Shown: positions 12,720 through 22,884 of the stretch, in pieces
Position numbering within the stretch: position 1 is the stretch's first letter
Layout of the letters: the number at the start of each line of letters is the position of its first letter
From: a virus
Virus record (IMG/VR): IMGVR_UViG_3300030390_001134
Coordinates: 1-64,000 of that record
Length of the DNA: 64,000 nt
Reading direction: 5' to 3' (one strand)
The notes under the pieces: generated by a model
The model's database searches: none
What the model saw: only the letters and a program-made list of their open reading frames with translations
What the model was told of the DNA's origin: nothing
Made by a program: the position numbers and the translations under genes

Positions 12720-13420
12720 TGGCATCAAAAATACTAGACACATCTCTAGGCCCAAACACTTCTAATGATTCAGCTATTGCGTCAAGAGACTCAAGAGGCT
12801 CTAATACAGTGGCACTTGCTCAGTCAACAAGCAGCCGCAGGCCAACATTTAAATCATATGGTGAAAACGCAAAGCTTAAGGAAGTTATATCTTCGACGTA
12901 CTATGATGGTAGCGATGGGTTGGACTTAGGTTCGTCAGAGGTCATAAATCCAAGTACGGCTCACACAGTTATATGTTGTTGGGTTGATGGAGATTACACA
13001 GCCGAGGGCATAATAATAGCATCTGGCACAAATGGAGCTAAATACTCTATAGCAGCAGGTGGAGCTGGTATAACTATAAAGCCGGGGTCAGCTAGAGCTA
13101 GCGCGGCAACATATGCCATAAACAGTACGGCAGGTTCAACTACTAATTACACCTTTGGATCTGATGTCGAGCTTTTAATAATAGTTAACGATGGAAGCAA
13201 CGGAGTTAAGGCTTATAATATAAATGGCGACCTTATACTAAACACTGGTGTTGTAGCATCTTTAAGTTCGCAGTTTAAAGTTGATTATTTATTTCACGAC
13301 GGAAGCGGAGGCAGTGGGTTTAAAGGAGAAGTTATGTGGATAGAGGTGTATGACGACTGGGGTTGCACGGAGGGCGCGGCGGATGGATATGGACTTATGT
13401 TTAATGATTTTAAAAATTAG
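12719..13420 (+). CDS. LamG/lectin-like virion surface protein
   Basis: The 233-aa product has an unstructured Ser/Asn-rich N-terminus (about 60 aa) and then a probable concanavalin-like jelly roll. It has the pattern of these lectins: YYDGSDGLDLGSS, HTVICCWVDGDYT, GIIIASGTNGAKYSI, and near the end GFKGEVMWIEVYD. Such domains on phage heads bind glycans. The assignment is by pattern only. Confidence 0.5.
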   Translation: MASKILDTSLGPNTSNDSAIASRDSRGSNTVALAQSTSSRRPTFKSYGENAKLKEVISSTYYDGSDGLDLGSSEVINPSTAHTVICCWVDGDYTAEGIIIASGTNGAKYSIAAGGAGITIKPGSARASAATYAINSTAGSTTNYTFGSDVELLIIVNDGSNGVKAYNINGDLILNTGVVASLSSQFKVDYLFHDGSGGSGFKGEVMWIEVYDDWGCTEGAADGYGLMFNDFKN

Positions 13421-13448
13421 TAACAATTTAATTTAATACAATATAATT

Positions 13449-13727
13449 ATGGGTAAAAAGAAAGACAAGGTCGTAGACCTAAAACCAGAGGCTATCTCTG
13501 AAGAGCAATTAAAAGAACTACAGCAAGTGGTTTCAGCTATAAACAAATTGCAATTCGATATCGGAACTATGGAGGTGCAGAAGCATAACGCTTTACACGC
13601 TTTGTTCCAAGGTAACGATAAGCTAAATGAGATGCAAGGTAAATTTGAAGAGCAGTACGGTACTAATGATATTAATATACAAAACGGTACTATAAACTAC
13701 AAGAAAGATGAGCCATCTGATTCGTAA
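13449..13727 (+). CDS. Small coiled-coil protein
   Basis: The 92-aa product starts with a Lys-rich segment (MGKKKDKVVDLKPEAIS) and continues as a coiled coil from about residue 18 to 75. It overlaps the next gene by 20 bp. Likely a late assembly or regulatory factor; function unknown. Confidence 0.6.
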   Translation: MGKKKDKVVDLKPEAISEEQLKELQQVVSAINKLQFDIGTMEVQKHNALHALFQGNDKLNEMQGKFEEQYGTNDINIQNGTINYKKDEPSDS

Positions 13728-13929
13728 GATCACGATAGGTAAAGACTACAAAAATGACTCCATGCACTATGCCGTAGGGCAAGAAGTGTATGGAGGTCAT
13801 ACTATTTGTGATATACTAGAAGAGGAAGATAAGTACTCTATTTATATACGCAAAGACAAAGCAGTCATACCTTGGAAGGACTTTAATAAAAACATGGCTA
13901 TATCTGTTGAGTATAATCTTCAGTACTAA
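13708..13929 (+). CDS. Uncharacterised 73-aa late protein
   Basis: Starts MSHLIRKITIGKDYKNDSMH, predicted as beta strands with a central HYAVGQEVYGGHTI. I recall similar short proteins beside terminase genes in marine phage contigs. It overlaps both neighbours, so it is translated as part of the terminase operon. Function unknown. Confidence 0.6.
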   Translation: MSHLIRKITIGKDYKNDSMHYAVGQEVYGGHTICDILEEEDKYSIYIRKDKAVIPWKDFNKNMAISVEYNLQY

Positions 13930-14519
13930 TGCAGTCGGTTTACAACTACGTTGTAGAACCATTAGGAGAAAGGTATAACAACACGAAGAAGGTTGGAGAT
14001 AAAGAACTAATACTAAACACAGAGGTTTTTAATCATCAACACGTAAACAGAGAAGCTAGAGTTTTATCTGTACCTAAGATTGGTGACTCAGAGGTTCAAC
14101 CTGGAGATATAGTGACACTACATCATAATGTTTTTAGAAGATGGCATGATGTAAAAGGTAAAGAAAGAAATAGTAGATCTTTCCTTGAAGAAGGTAAATA
14201 TCTAGTAACGCAAGACCAGATATACCTATACAAGCGAGACGGAGACTGGACATGTCCTAGGGGATATTGCTTCGTGCAACCTATTAAGGACAAAAGCCAG
14301 TTAAGCGTTGAAACTGAAAAACCTCTAGTTGGAGTTGTAAAATACTCCGACGATAATACAAGCGTAGGTGACTTAGTTGGTTTTGATCCAGTAAGTACTT
14401 TTGAGTTTGTAGTGGACGGTAAGAGGATGTATAGGGCGTTATCTAAATTTATTACAATTAAATATGAATATCAAGGAGACGAAGAAGAGTATAATCCAAG
14501 CTGGGCAGATAGCCGTTGA
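13929..14519 (+). CDS. Two-domain GroES-like (Hsp10 fold) protein
   Basis: The 196-aa product appears to contain two GroES-like barrels. The first (residues 1-75) has NYVVEPLGERYN, a loop where GroES has its mobile loop, then EARVLSVPKIG and VQPGDIVTLHHN, matching RVLAVG and VKVGDIV of GroES. The second (about 113-185) has YCFVQPIKDK, PLVGVVKYSDD and SVGDLVGFDP. A canonical groES is already at 8713. It may dock on the phage or host chaperonin or be a structural adaptor. It lies two genes before the terminase and overlaps the next gene. Confidence 0.6.
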   Translation: MQSVYNYVVEPLGERYNNTKKVGDKELILNTEVFNHQHVNREARVLSVPKIGDSEVQPGDIVTLHHNVFRRWHDVKGKERNSRSFLEEGKYLVTQDQIYLYKRDGDWTCPRGYCFVQPIKDKSQLSVETEKPLVGVVKYSDDNTSVGDLVGFDPVSTFEFVVDGKRMYRALSKFITIKYEYQGDEEEYNPSWADSR

Positions 14520-14739
14520 AGAGTTAATCAAAGTGGCTAAAGAAGCTATCGTTGATTCAGGTGATGATATTACCGCGGACAGACTCAAGAACGCTGCTGC
14601 TACAAAAAAGCTTGCTATCTTCGACGCCTTTGAGATATTGACCAGAATCCAAGAAGAAGAAAACTTGCTTGAGGGCAGAGAGCCTGAAGAAAAGAAAGCA
14701 AACGTCTTCAAGGGTTTTGCTGAAGGAAGATCTAAGTAA
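14464..14739 (+). CDS. Possible small terminase subunit
   Basis: The 91-aa product is all helical (start MNIKETKKSIIQAGQIAVEE) and directly precedes the large terminase, sharing one base of its start codon. It overlaps the end of the GroES-like gene by 56 bp in another frame. Position and helical composition suggest the small terminase or a packaging accessory, but no helix-turn-helix is evident and it is short for a TerS. Confidence 0.4.
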   Translation: MNIKETKKSIIQAGQIAVEELIKVAKEAIVDSGDDITADRLKNAAATKKLAIFDAFEILTRIQEEENLLEGREPEEKKANVFKGFAEGRSK

Positions 14740-16952
14740 TGTACGAACAGACATTATTAAAAATAATAGAGCCTATAAAAAAAACCACTCTTACCAGGTT
14801 AAACAGGGGTAAGAAGTGGAAGTATGGTTACGATAAAGATCACGATATAGTGGTTTTGTCTAGAACCGGTGTTATAGGTGAGATATACGAAATACAAGGT
14901 TTTAAGATTGCTCTACCTAAACCCACTAATGTTTTCAAGCACGAAAGCAACAAGTGGAAAAAAGTAGATCAACCCAAAGAACTTAGCCGCATAAAAACTA
15001 TATTTGACTGGAGAAGTTATCCAGACGAACAAAAAGAAAAGTGGCACGGGTATATCGACGAAGAGTTCAGGCGCAGAGACGAAGGGCATTGGTTTATGAA
15101 TGATGGTAAACCAACGTATATAACTGGTAGTCACTATATGTACCTGCAATGGAGTAAAATTGACGTGGGTGCACCAGACTTTAGAGAGGCCAATCGGCTG
15201 TTCTTTATATTCTGGGAAGCCTGCAAGGCAGATAAGAGATGCTATGGAATGTGCTACCTTAAGAACCGTCGTTCAGGTTTTTCTTTTATGTCCTCTGCAG
15301 AAACAGTTAACTTAGCCACTATATCGAGTGATAGTAGATATGGGATCTTGTCTAAGTCTGGTGCCGATGCGAAGAAAATGTTTACAGATAAAGTGGTACC
15401 TATATCAATTAATTACCCTTTCTTCTTTAAACCTATACAGGATGGTATGGATCGTCCGAAGTCTGAGTTAGCATACCGAGTACCTTCTACTAAGTTTACT
15501 CGTAAAAAAATTCAGAGTAATGAAAAGCTAGAGGAGCTTGCTGGTCTTGATACAACTATAGACTGGAAGAATACAGGTGACAACAGTTATGACGGTGAAA
15601 AGTTAAACCTGTTAGTGCACGATGAGAGTGGTAAGTGGGAGAGACCTGACAACATACTAAACAACTGGCGAGTTACAAAGACTTGCTTAAGACTTGGAAG
15701 TAGAATCGTAGGGAAATGCCTTATGGGATCTACTTCAAACGCGTTAGATAAAGGAGGTAGTAATTTTAAAAAGTTATATAATGACTCAGATGTTTCTAGG
15801 AGAAACCGCAATGGACAAACAAAGTCTGGCTTGTATTCTCTCTTTGTCCCTATGGAATGGAACTATGAAGGATTTATTGACGAATTCGGATTTCCAGTCT
15901 TTGATAATCCACGTGATGGAGAACGACTGGGACCAGACGGTGAACTGATAGATATAGGCGTTGTAGACAGTTGGGAGAATGAAGTAGATGGTCTTAAGGA
16001 AGATCAAGATGCTTTGAATGAGTTTTACCGACAGTTTCCTAGGACTACGGAACACGCTTTCAGAGATGAGAGCAAAAGCAGTATCTTTAACCTAATGAAG
16101 ATATATGAGCAGATAGACTACAACGAAGGAAGTAGACATGCTGCTCACACCACAACAGGTAGTTTTGGTTGGGTTAATGGAATTAAGGATTCAAAGGTAA
16201 TATTTCACCCAGATCCAGGAGGTAGATTTAAAGTAAGCTGGGTACCACCAGCGCACTTGCAGAATAAACAAATAATAAAGAATGGTGTTAAGTTCCCAGG
16301 CAATGATCATATTGGCGCGTTCGGCTGTGACAGTTATGATATTAGCGGTACTGTTGATGGCAAAGGGTCGAAAGGCGCGCTCCACGGACTAACAAAGTTT
16401 TCTATGGAAGATGCTCCTTCGAGCACATTTTTCTTAGAGTATATAGCAAGACCACAAACCGCAGAGATATTTTTTGAAGACATGCTTATGGCACTCGTGT
16501 TTTACGGGATGCCCATACTAGCAGAGAACAATAAACCAAGGTTATTGTACTACTTGCGCCGAAGAGGTTATAGAGGGTACAGCATGAATAGACCAGATAG
16601 AACTTGGAAGAAGTTATCAGTTGCTGAAAAAGAAGTAGGTGGTATACCAAACTCAAGTGAAGATATTAAACAAGCCCATGCTTCAGCTATTGAGATGTAC
16701 ATACAAGAACATGTGGGTCATTTAGGTGAGGGCAATTACGGAACAGTGTACTTTAACGAGCTACTTAACGACTGGGCTAGGTTCAATATAAATAACCGAA
16801 CTAAACACGACGCCTCTATAAGTTCTGGCCTAGCTATCATGGCCTGCAATAGACACCTATATGCACCAAACGCCAAAGTTGAAAGACAACCTTTAAACTT
16901 AAGTGTATCAAAATATAACAATAAGGGCTTTAACTCCCAGATAATTAAATAA
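14739..16952 (+). CDS. terL: Terminase large subunit
   Basis: The 737-aa product is the DNA-packaging motor and nuclease. A Walker A variant LKNRRSGFS lies at residues 174-182 and the Walker B LLVHDE at 291-296, with E296 as catalytic Glu. The C-terminal RNase H-like nuclease starts at FGCDSYD with D531 and D534 as likely metal ligands. Both length and the RRSGFS variant fit the large terminases of crAss-like and related Bacteroidota phages. The portal gene follows after 2 bp. The motor docks on the portal and cuts the concatemer. Confidence 0.9.
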   Translation: MYEQTLLKIIEPIKKTTLTRLNRGKKWKYGYDKDHDIVVLSRTGVIGEIYEIQGFKIALPKPTNVFKHESNKWKKVDQPKELSRIKTIFDWRSYPDEQKEKWHGYIDEEFRRRDEGHWFMNDGKPTYITGSHYMYLQWSKIDVGAPDFREANRLFFIFWEACKADKRCYGMCYLKNRRSGFSFMSSAETVNLATISSDSRYGILSKSGADAKKMFTDKVVPISINYPFFFKPIQDGMDRPKSELAYRVPSTKFTRKKIQSNEKLEELAGLDTTIDWKNTGDNSYDGEKLNLLVHDESGKWERPDNILNNWRVTKTCLRLGSRIVGKCLMGSTSNALDKGGSNFKKLYNDSDVSRRNRNGQTKSGLYSLFVPMEWNYEGFIDEFGFPVFDNPRDGERLGPDGELIDIGVVDSWENEVDGLKEDQDALNEFYRQFPRTTEHAFRDESKSSIFNLMKIYEQIDYNEGSRHAAHTTTGSFGWVNGIKDSKVIFHPDPGGRFKVSWVPPAHLQNKQIIKNGVKFPGNDHIGAFGCDSYDISGTVDGKGSKGALHGLTKFSMEDAPSSTFFLEYIARPQTAEIFFEDMLMALVFYGMPILAENNKPRLLYYLRRRGYRGYSMNRPDRTWKKLSVAEKEVGGIPNSSEDIKQAHASAIEMYIQEHVGHLGEGNYGTVYFNELLNDWARFNINNRTKHDASISSGLAIMACNRHLYAPNAKVERQPLNLSVSKYNNKGFNSQIIK

Positions 16953-16954
16953 GC

Positions 16955-19327
16955 ATGGCTGAGTCAGTATATGTAAACTTTCCTTCTCAAGCGGTTCCTG
17001 ACCTAGAGAAAATGAGTACCGAATATGGTCTCAAGGTGGCACAAGCTATAGAGCAGGAGTGGTTCAAGGATTCACATAGTAATAGGTACAACGTAACTCA
17101 ACAGAAGTTCCACAACCTAAGACTATATGCCAGAGGAGAGCAATCCATACAGAAGTACAAAGATGAGTTGTCTATCAACGGCGATTTATCATATCTTAAC
17201 TTAGACTGGAAGCCAGTTCCTATTATACCAAAGTTTGTAGATATTGTAGTGAATGGTATGGCTGAGAGAATGTTCACGGTAAAAGCTTATTCACAAGATC
17301 AGTATGGCGTAAGTAAGAGAACTGAGTACATGGAGTCAATGATGAGGGATATGGACGCTAAGGTATACAATGACCAAGCTGCGGAGATGTTCAGTGTTGA
17401 TCTCTATGAAAACAAAAAAGAAGAGCTACCAGACACGCAGGAAGAGTTAGACTTACACATGCAGCTTAACTACAAGCAAGCTGTAGAGATAGCCGAAGAG
17501 CAAGCTATAAACGTACTCTTGGATGGCAATAAATATGATCTAATAAGACGTAGGCTTCTTTATGATTTAACAGTGCTAGGCATTGGCTGTGTGAAAACAG
17601 GGTTTAACTGGAGCGATGGAGCCACCGTGCAATATGTGGATCCAGCAAGCATTGTCTACTCTTATACTGACTCTCCTTATTTTGACGATATATACTATAT
17701 AGGAGAGGTTAAAACAATTCCAATTAACGAACTTGCTAGGGAGTTCGACCACTTAACCGAGTCTGATCTTAAGGACATACACTCTAGCTCTGGACAAAGG
17801 AATATACGTGGGAGAAGAATCAACGAGACAGATAAAAACAAAGTCCAAGTCTTATACTTTAACTACAGAACATACACTAACGATGTCTACAAAGTTAAAG
17901 AAACAGGTTCTGGTGGAGAGAAAGCTATAGAGAAATCAGACGTATTTAATCCACCTGAGAATAAGGAAGGTGGTTACTCAAGACTACAGAGGTCTGTGGA
18001 GTGTATATTTGAAGGCGCTATAATTCTTGGTACAGACAAACTCATCAAGTGGCAAAAAGCTGAGAATATGATGCGTAGCAAGAGTGATTTTAACAAAGTT
18101 AAAATGAACTACTCTTTAGTTGCGCCAAGGATGTACGAAGGACGTATTGAGTCTATCGTAAGTAGAATTACTGGTTTTGCTGATACTATTCAATTGACTC
18201 ACCTTAAATTACAGCAGGTCTTATCTCGCATGGTACCCGATGGAGTATACCTTGATGCAGACGGACTTGCTGAAATAGATTTAGGTAACGGCACTAATTA
18301 CAACCCACAGGAAGCACTTAATATGTTTTTCCAAACAGGTTCTGTTATAGGTAGAAGTCTAACCGCTGACGGCGACCCTAATCCAGGCAAGATACCTATT
18401 CAACAGATATCAAATGGAGCTGGGCAGAACAAAATGGGTAGTTTAATCCAGACTTACAATTACTATCTTCAAATGATACGTGATGTAACGGGGTTGAACG
18501 AAGCTAGGGACGGTAGCACGCCAGACCCTAATGCGCTGGTGGGCGTGCAAAAGCTCGCTGCTGCCAACTCCAACGTAGCTACCAGACATATACTTTTATC
18601 TTCGATGTTCTTGACGTCTGAAGTTGCTGAGGCTCTTTCTTTACGTATATCAGATATATTAGAGTACTCTCCAACTGCTGAAGCTTTTGTTCAGTCTATA
18701 GGCTCTCATAATGTAGCTACACTAAAAGAGATGTCAGAGCTACATCTTTATGATTTTGGTATATTCTTAGAGCTAGAGCCTGATGAAGAGGAAAAGCAAA
18801 TGCTAGAGAATAATATCCAAACGGCATTGTCTCAGAAGTTAATAGATTTAGATGATGCTATAGACATTAGAGAGGTTAGGAACTTGAAGTTAGCAAATCA
18901 GTTGCTAAAGATAAAACGTAAGAAGAAACAAGAACGTGACCAGCAAATCCAACAGCAAAACATTCAAGCGCAAGCACAGGCAAATGCGCAAGCTCAACAA
19001 GCCTCAGCTCAGTCTGAGATACAAAAAAATCAGGCAAAAGCTCAAACCGACACACAATTAGAGCAAATGAAAGCTCAAAGCAAACTAACTCATCTTCAAG
19101 AAGAGGTTAGATTAAAGAAAGAGTTGATGCAGTTTGAGTTTGACTTAAACCAGAGCCTACGTGACCAAGAGAGAGAGTCTACAGAGAAGTTGGAGGGTAT
19201 GAAAGAAGCCGGTAAAGATAAACGAGAAAATGTCAAAGCAGGTGCTAAAAAGTTTGAGTCTTCAGGTAATGATATACTAGGAGGCGGATTGGGTTTAGAT
19301 AAGTTCAACCCACAAATTGGTAATTAA
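16955..19327 (+). CDS. Portal protein
   Basis: The 790-aa product lies between terminase and scaffold, where the portal is expected, and is the dodecameric channel for DNA entry. It is rich in helix and contains the portal-like segment RDVTGLNEARDGSTPDPNAL near residue 510. Residues 640-770 form a Gln/Ala/Lys-rich coiled coil (KNQAKAQTDTQLEQMKAQSK). A long C-terminal helix is typical of portal barrels of podoviruses. Length agrees with crAss-like portals. Called mainly by position and composition. Confidence 0.8.
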   Translation: MAESVYVNFPSQAVPDLEKMSTEYGLKVAQAIEQEWFKDSHSNRYNVTQQKFHNLRLYARGEQSIQKYKDELSINGDLSYLNLDWKPVPIIPKFVDIVVNGMAERMFTVKAYSQDQYGVSKRTEYMESMMRDMDAKVYNDQAAEMFSVDLYENKKEELPDTQEELDLHMQLNYKQAVEIAEEQAINVLLDGNKYDLIRRRLLYDLTVLGIGCVKTGFNWSDGATVQYVDPASIVYSYTDSPYFDDIYYIGEVKTIPINELAREFDHLTESDLKDIHSSSGQRNIRGRRINETDKNKVQVLYFNYRTYTNDVYKVKETGSGGEKAIEKSDVFNPPENKEGGYSRLQRSVECIFEGAIILGTDKLIKWQKAENMMRSKSDFNKVKMNYSLVAPRMYEGRIESIVSRITGFADTIQLTHLKLQQVLSRMVPDGVYLDADGLAEIDLGNGTNYNPQEALNMFFQTGSVIGRSLTADGDPNPGKIPIQQISNGAGQNKMGSLIQTYNYYLQMIRDVTGLNEARDGSTPDPNALVGVQKLAAANSNVATRHILLSSMFLTSEVAEALSLRISDILEYSPTAEAFVQSIGSHNVATLKEMSELHLYDFGIFLELEPDEEEKQMLENNIQTALSQKLIDLDDAIDIREVRNLKLANQLLKIKRKKKQERDQQIQQQNIQAQAQANAQAQQASAQSEIQKNQAKAQTDTQLEQMKAQSKLTHLQEEVRLKKELMQFEFDLNQSLRDQERESTEKLEGMKEAGKDKRENVKAGAKKFESSGNDILGGGLGLDKFNPQIGN

Positions 19328-19341
19328 TTATATAATATATT

Positions 19342-20502
19342 ATGGAAGAAGTAAAAAACGAAGAAGTAGTCGAAGAGACTACTCAAGAAACGCCTCAGGT
19401 AGAGGTTGTAGAAGAACAAGCCCCAGAGCTTGATTTAGAAAAATTTGAAAGCAAAGATGACCCAGATGTCATTAAAGTAGATTTAAGCAAACCAGTAGAA
19501 CCACAAGAAGAAGTAGTTGATGAAAACCAAATTGATCTCGAAGAAGCAATTGAAGAAGTTGCACAAGAAGAGAACGCTAGCGACGAAGCACCCACGCTTG
19601 AGGAAGTAACAGAAGAGGAGATAACTGAAGAAGAGGTTATTGAAGCTTTAGACGCAAACGAGGAAACAGGGAAAGCTATACCTGAGAACGTTCAGAAGCT
19701 AATGGACTTCATGGATGAGACAGGTGGAGATCTTCAGGACTATGTTAACCTCAACCGGGACGTTAAAGATCTAGACGATCAAGACGCTTTACTTGAGTAC
19801 TACAAAAGAACTAAGCCTCATCTAAACTCGGAGGAGATAAACTTCCTTATGGAAGATAACTTCTCATTTGACGAGGACATAGATGAAGAGAGAGATATTA
19901 AACGAAAAAAATTGGCCCTCAAAGAGCAAGTTGCCGAGGCCAAGACCTACTTAGACGGGCAAAAGTCTAAATACTATGAAGAGATTAAAGCTGGAAGCAA
20001 GCTCACAACTGAGCAGCAGAAAGCAATAAATTTCTTCGACCGATACAATAAAGAGTCAGAGCAGACGCAAAAAGTAGCTCAACAACAGAAGTCTAGATTT
20101 AACAAGAAGACCGAGCAGGTTTTCAATAACGAGTTCAAAGGTTTTGAATATAACGTTGGAGATAAAAGATTTAGATATAATGTTAAGGATGCAAACCAAG
20201 TAAAGGAAACCCAAAGCGATATTAACAACTTTGTCAAAAAGTTTTTGAACGAAGATAATACAATGTCAGACGCTAAAGGTTACCATAAGAGTTTGTACAC
20301 AGCTATGAATCCAGACGCAGTTGCTAATCACTTTTACGAACAAGGCAAGGCAGACGCGCTGAAAGACAGTGTGGCCAAAGCTAAGAATATCAACACGACG
20401 GCTAGATCCTCTCATGGAGAAAGCCAGACTGGAGGTACAAAGTTTAAGGTGTTAGGTGATGATTCTGCCTCTTTTAAGTTCAAAATGAAAAATAAAAAAT
20501 AA
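19342..20502 (+). CDS. Scaffold-like protein
   Basis: The 386-aa product has an extremely acidic first 110 residues (runs of Glu and Val), a helical coiled-coil centre and a basic C-terminus ending FKFKMKNKK. This charge pattern, with the position directly before the major capsid gene, fits a scaffolding protein that binds the capsid protein by its basic tail and is expelled on maturation. No protease gene lies next to it. Confidence 0.7.
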   Translation: MEEVKNEEVVEETTQETPQVEVVEEQAPELDLEKFESKDDPDVIKVDLSKPVEPQEEVVDENQIDLEEAIEEVAQEENASDEAPTLEEVTEEEITEEEVIEALDANEETGKAIPENVQKLMDFMDETGGDLQDYVNLNRDVKDLDDQDALLEYYKRTKPHLNSEEINFLMEDNFSFDEDIDEERDIKRKKLALKEQVAEAKTYLDGQKSKYYEEIKAGSKLTTEQQKAINFFDRYNKESEQTQKVAQQQKSRFNKKTEQVFNNEFKGFEYNVGDKRFRYNVKDANQVKETQSDINNFVKKFLNEDNTMSDAKGYHKSLYTAMNPDAVANHFYEQGKADALKDSVAKAKNINTTARSSHGESQTGGTKFKVLGDDSASFKFKMKNKK

Positions 20503-20521
20503 CAATTAAAATTACAAGATT

Positions 20522-21955
20522 ATGGCTATAACAGGCGTAACAGCGGGAAGTTTAACTCCCGCACCAAGAAAACAAACGCTTATTTCCGCGTATATCGACT
20601 TTGCTACGGCGGGTAGTTCTGACGGATGGGCGCAACAATATTTACCAGACCTTATGGAAAAAGAGGCTGAGATTTTTGGAAACAGAACTATCTCAGGATT
20701 CCTTTCTCAAGTAGGGGCTGAAGAGTCTATGACAGCTGACCAAGTAGTTTGGTCTGAGCAAGGTCGACTACATTTGTCTTATAAGAATTGCACGTCTGTA
20801 ACAGCTACTGGTGTAATAACTATTGGTGATGAAATGGACGGTACTGCATCAGTAAGTACGCATGCTATTAGAGCAGGTGACATGGTGTTGGTTACCGACG
20901 GTAGCGCAACTGCTCAGTGCTTTGTTACAGTTGCTGTACCTGGCTCTGACACAATTACTGTAAAACCTTACAAATTTGCTAATCTAGCTGCTGCGGGTAT
21001 CGCGGATGGTACAGACAAAAGCGTTTTGGTTTACGGTTCTGAGTTTGTAAAAGGAGCAGTAGGACGAGTTGGAGCTAACGCACCGGCTTTCAAGTCTTAC
21101 ACTAACAAGCCGATCATCCTAAAGGACAAGTACGAGATCTCTGGATCTGACGCTTCTCAAATTGGTTGGGTTGAAGTTTCTGGAGAAGAAGGACAGAATG
21201 GTTACCTATGGTATTTAAAAGCCGAAGGTGATACACGTGCTCGTTTCACAGATTACTTAGAGATGGCTATGATTGAGTCAGTTAAAATGACTAACGCTGT
21301 TACTTCTGCAATTGATGGAGCTGCCGGTGCAATCACTGGTACTGAGGGTTTATTCTCTGCTATTGAAACGCGAGGAAATCAATCTTCTGGTATCACAGGC
21401 GTTAACGCTGCTACTGACCTAGCTGAGTTTGATGCTATCTTAGCTGAGTTCGATAAGAACGGTTCTATTGAAGAGAATATGATGTTTGTAAATAGAGCAA
21501 CAGCTCTAGCTATGGATGACATGCTTGCTTCTATGAATTCTTACGGTGCTGGAGGTACTTCTTATGGAGTATTTGAAAACAACGAAGATATGGCTCTTAA
21601 CTTAGGATTCTCTGGATTCCGTCGTGGATCTTACGATTTCTATAAGTCAGATTGGAAGTACTTAAATGATGTGGCTACTAGAGGCGGTTTAACTGACACA
21701 GTTAACGCTATCCGTGGAGTTATGATCCCAGCTGGAGTTTCTTCGGTATACGATCAAAACCTAGGTAAGAATCTTAAGCGTCCTTTCCTACACACACGTT
21801 ACCGCGCTTCTGCTACAGACAACCGTAAGATGAAGACATGGACCACTGGTTCTGTTGGAGCTACAACTTCTGACTTAGATGCTATGGAGGTGCACTACCT
21901 ATCTGAGCGTTGCTTAGTGGTACAAGGTGCTAACAACTTCATGTTGTTGAACTAA
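20522..21955 (+). CDS. Major capsid protein
   Basis: The 477-aa product follows the scaffold and precedes a strong terminator, both usual for a capsid gene. An N-terminal arm (LISAYIDFATAGSSDGWAQQ) leads to mixed alpha/beta sequence with a helix at EGDTRARFTDYLEMAMIESV that fits the HK97 spine helix. Codon use is enriched in preferred codons compared with neighbours, consistent with high expression. Called by position and fold pattern, not by search. Confidence 0.82.
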   Translation: MAITGVTAGSLTPAPRKQTLISAYIDFATAGSSDGWAQQYLPDLMEKEAEIFGNRTISGFLSQVGAEESMTADQVVWSEQGRLHLSYKNCTSVTATGVITIGDEMDGTASVSTHAIRAGDMVLVTDGSATAQCFVTVAVPGSDTITVKPYKFANLAAAGIADGTDKSVLVYGSEFVKGAVGRVGANAPAFKSYTNKPIILKDKYEISGSDASQIGWVEVSGEEGQNGYLWYLKAEGDTRARFTDYLEMAMIESVKMTNAVTSAIDGAAGAITGTEGLFSAIETRGNQSSGITGVNAATDLAEFDAILAEFDKNGSIEENMMFVNRATALAMDDMLASMNSYGAGGTSYGVFENNEDMALNLGFSGFRRGSYDFYKSDWKYLNDVATRGGLTDTVNAIRGVMIPAGVSSVYDQNLGKNLKRPFLHTRYRASATDNRKMKTWTTGSVGATTSDLDAMEVHYLSERCLVVQGANNFMLLN

Positions 21956-21974
21956 GGTAAGATTATATTTGGTG

Positions 21975-22004
21975 AAACTACCTCTCCTTCGGGAGGGGTA
22001 GTTT
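21975..22004 (+). terminator. UUCG hairpin terminator after the capsid gene
   Basis: A perfect 13-bp stem (AAACTACCTCTCC with GGAGGGGTAGTTT, one G:U) closed by a TTCG tetraloop, followed by TATATTAATTTTTT. Partial termination here would set capsid mRNA above that of downstream genes. Confidence 0.85.
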
Positions 22005-22031
22005 TATATTAATTTTTTATTATATTATATT

Positions 22032-22871
22032 ATGGCTAAAAAGCAAACAAAAAAAGTAGAGGTTAAAGAACCCTACGTAGAAGAAACAGTTGTAGTTGAA
22101 GCTCTAAAACCGGAGCCTAAACCAATTGCAAAAGAATTACCCAAGAAAGACACTTGGGAGATCAAGGATAGAGTTTACGCATTAACAAGGGGTCGATCGC
22201 CACTAAGTTTTGCTATACGCACAAACGATATACACTGGTTTGACGAAGAAAAGGGTTACGAGAGAGAGTTGAAACACACTTCCAATCAAAGGTCATGCTT
22301 CGTTGACGAGATGCATGGTGAGCAGAGGCTAGAGCATATAGTTTTCAGAAACGGAACTTTAGCTGTACCGAGAAATAAAGTGACATTACAGAAATTACTG
22401 TCACTATACCACCCTCAAAACGGATCTTTGTTTGAAGAAGTAAAACCAGCTCAAAAAGCAGCAAGTGAAATACAGGTGCTAGAATTAGAAATAGATGCGC
22501 TTAACGCAGCCATGAGCTTAGATATTGATATGGCAGAAGCCGTTATGAGAGTAGAGGTTGGTTCTAAAGTCACAGAGATGAGTTCTAAGGAGCTTAAACG
22601 AGATTTATTACTATATGCTAAGAGAAACCCCGGTTTGTTCTTAGATTTAGTCAATGACGATAATGTGATGCTTAGGAACTTTGGTATCAAAGCCACGGAG
22701 ATGGGTATTATCAAATTATCTTCTGATCAACGAACGTTCTCATGGGGAACTAATGACAGGAAGTTAATGACAGTTCCTTTCGATGAGCACCCATATTCAG
22801 CCTTAGCCCAATGGTTTAAGTCTGATGAAGGGATGGAGATATACTCCAATATAGAAAAACGATTAAATTAA
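22032..22871 (+). CDS. Head-associated protein of unknown function
   Basis: The 279-aa product begins with a Lys/Glu/Pro-rich flexible region (about 45 aa) and continues with a mixed domain (DRVYALTRGRSPLSFAIRTN). Residues 140-220 are helical. Position between capsid and connector genes suggests a head protein or vertex component. No family is recognised. Confidence 0.55.
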   Translation: MAKKQTKKVEVKEPYVEETVVVEALKPEPKPIAKELPKKDTWEIKDRVYALTRGRSPLSFAIRTNDIHWFDEEKGYERELKHTSNQRSCFVDEMHGEQRLEHIVFRNGTLAVPRNKVTLQKLLSLYHPQNGSLFEEVKPAQKAASEIQVLELEIDALNAAMSLDIDMAEAVMRVEVGSKVTEMSSKELKRDLLLYAKRNPGLFLDLVNDDNVMLRNFGIKATEMGIIKLSSDQRTFSWGTNDRKLMTVPFDEHPYSALAQWFKSDEGMEIYSNIEKRLN

Positions 22872-22884
22872 TAATCAATGGTGA

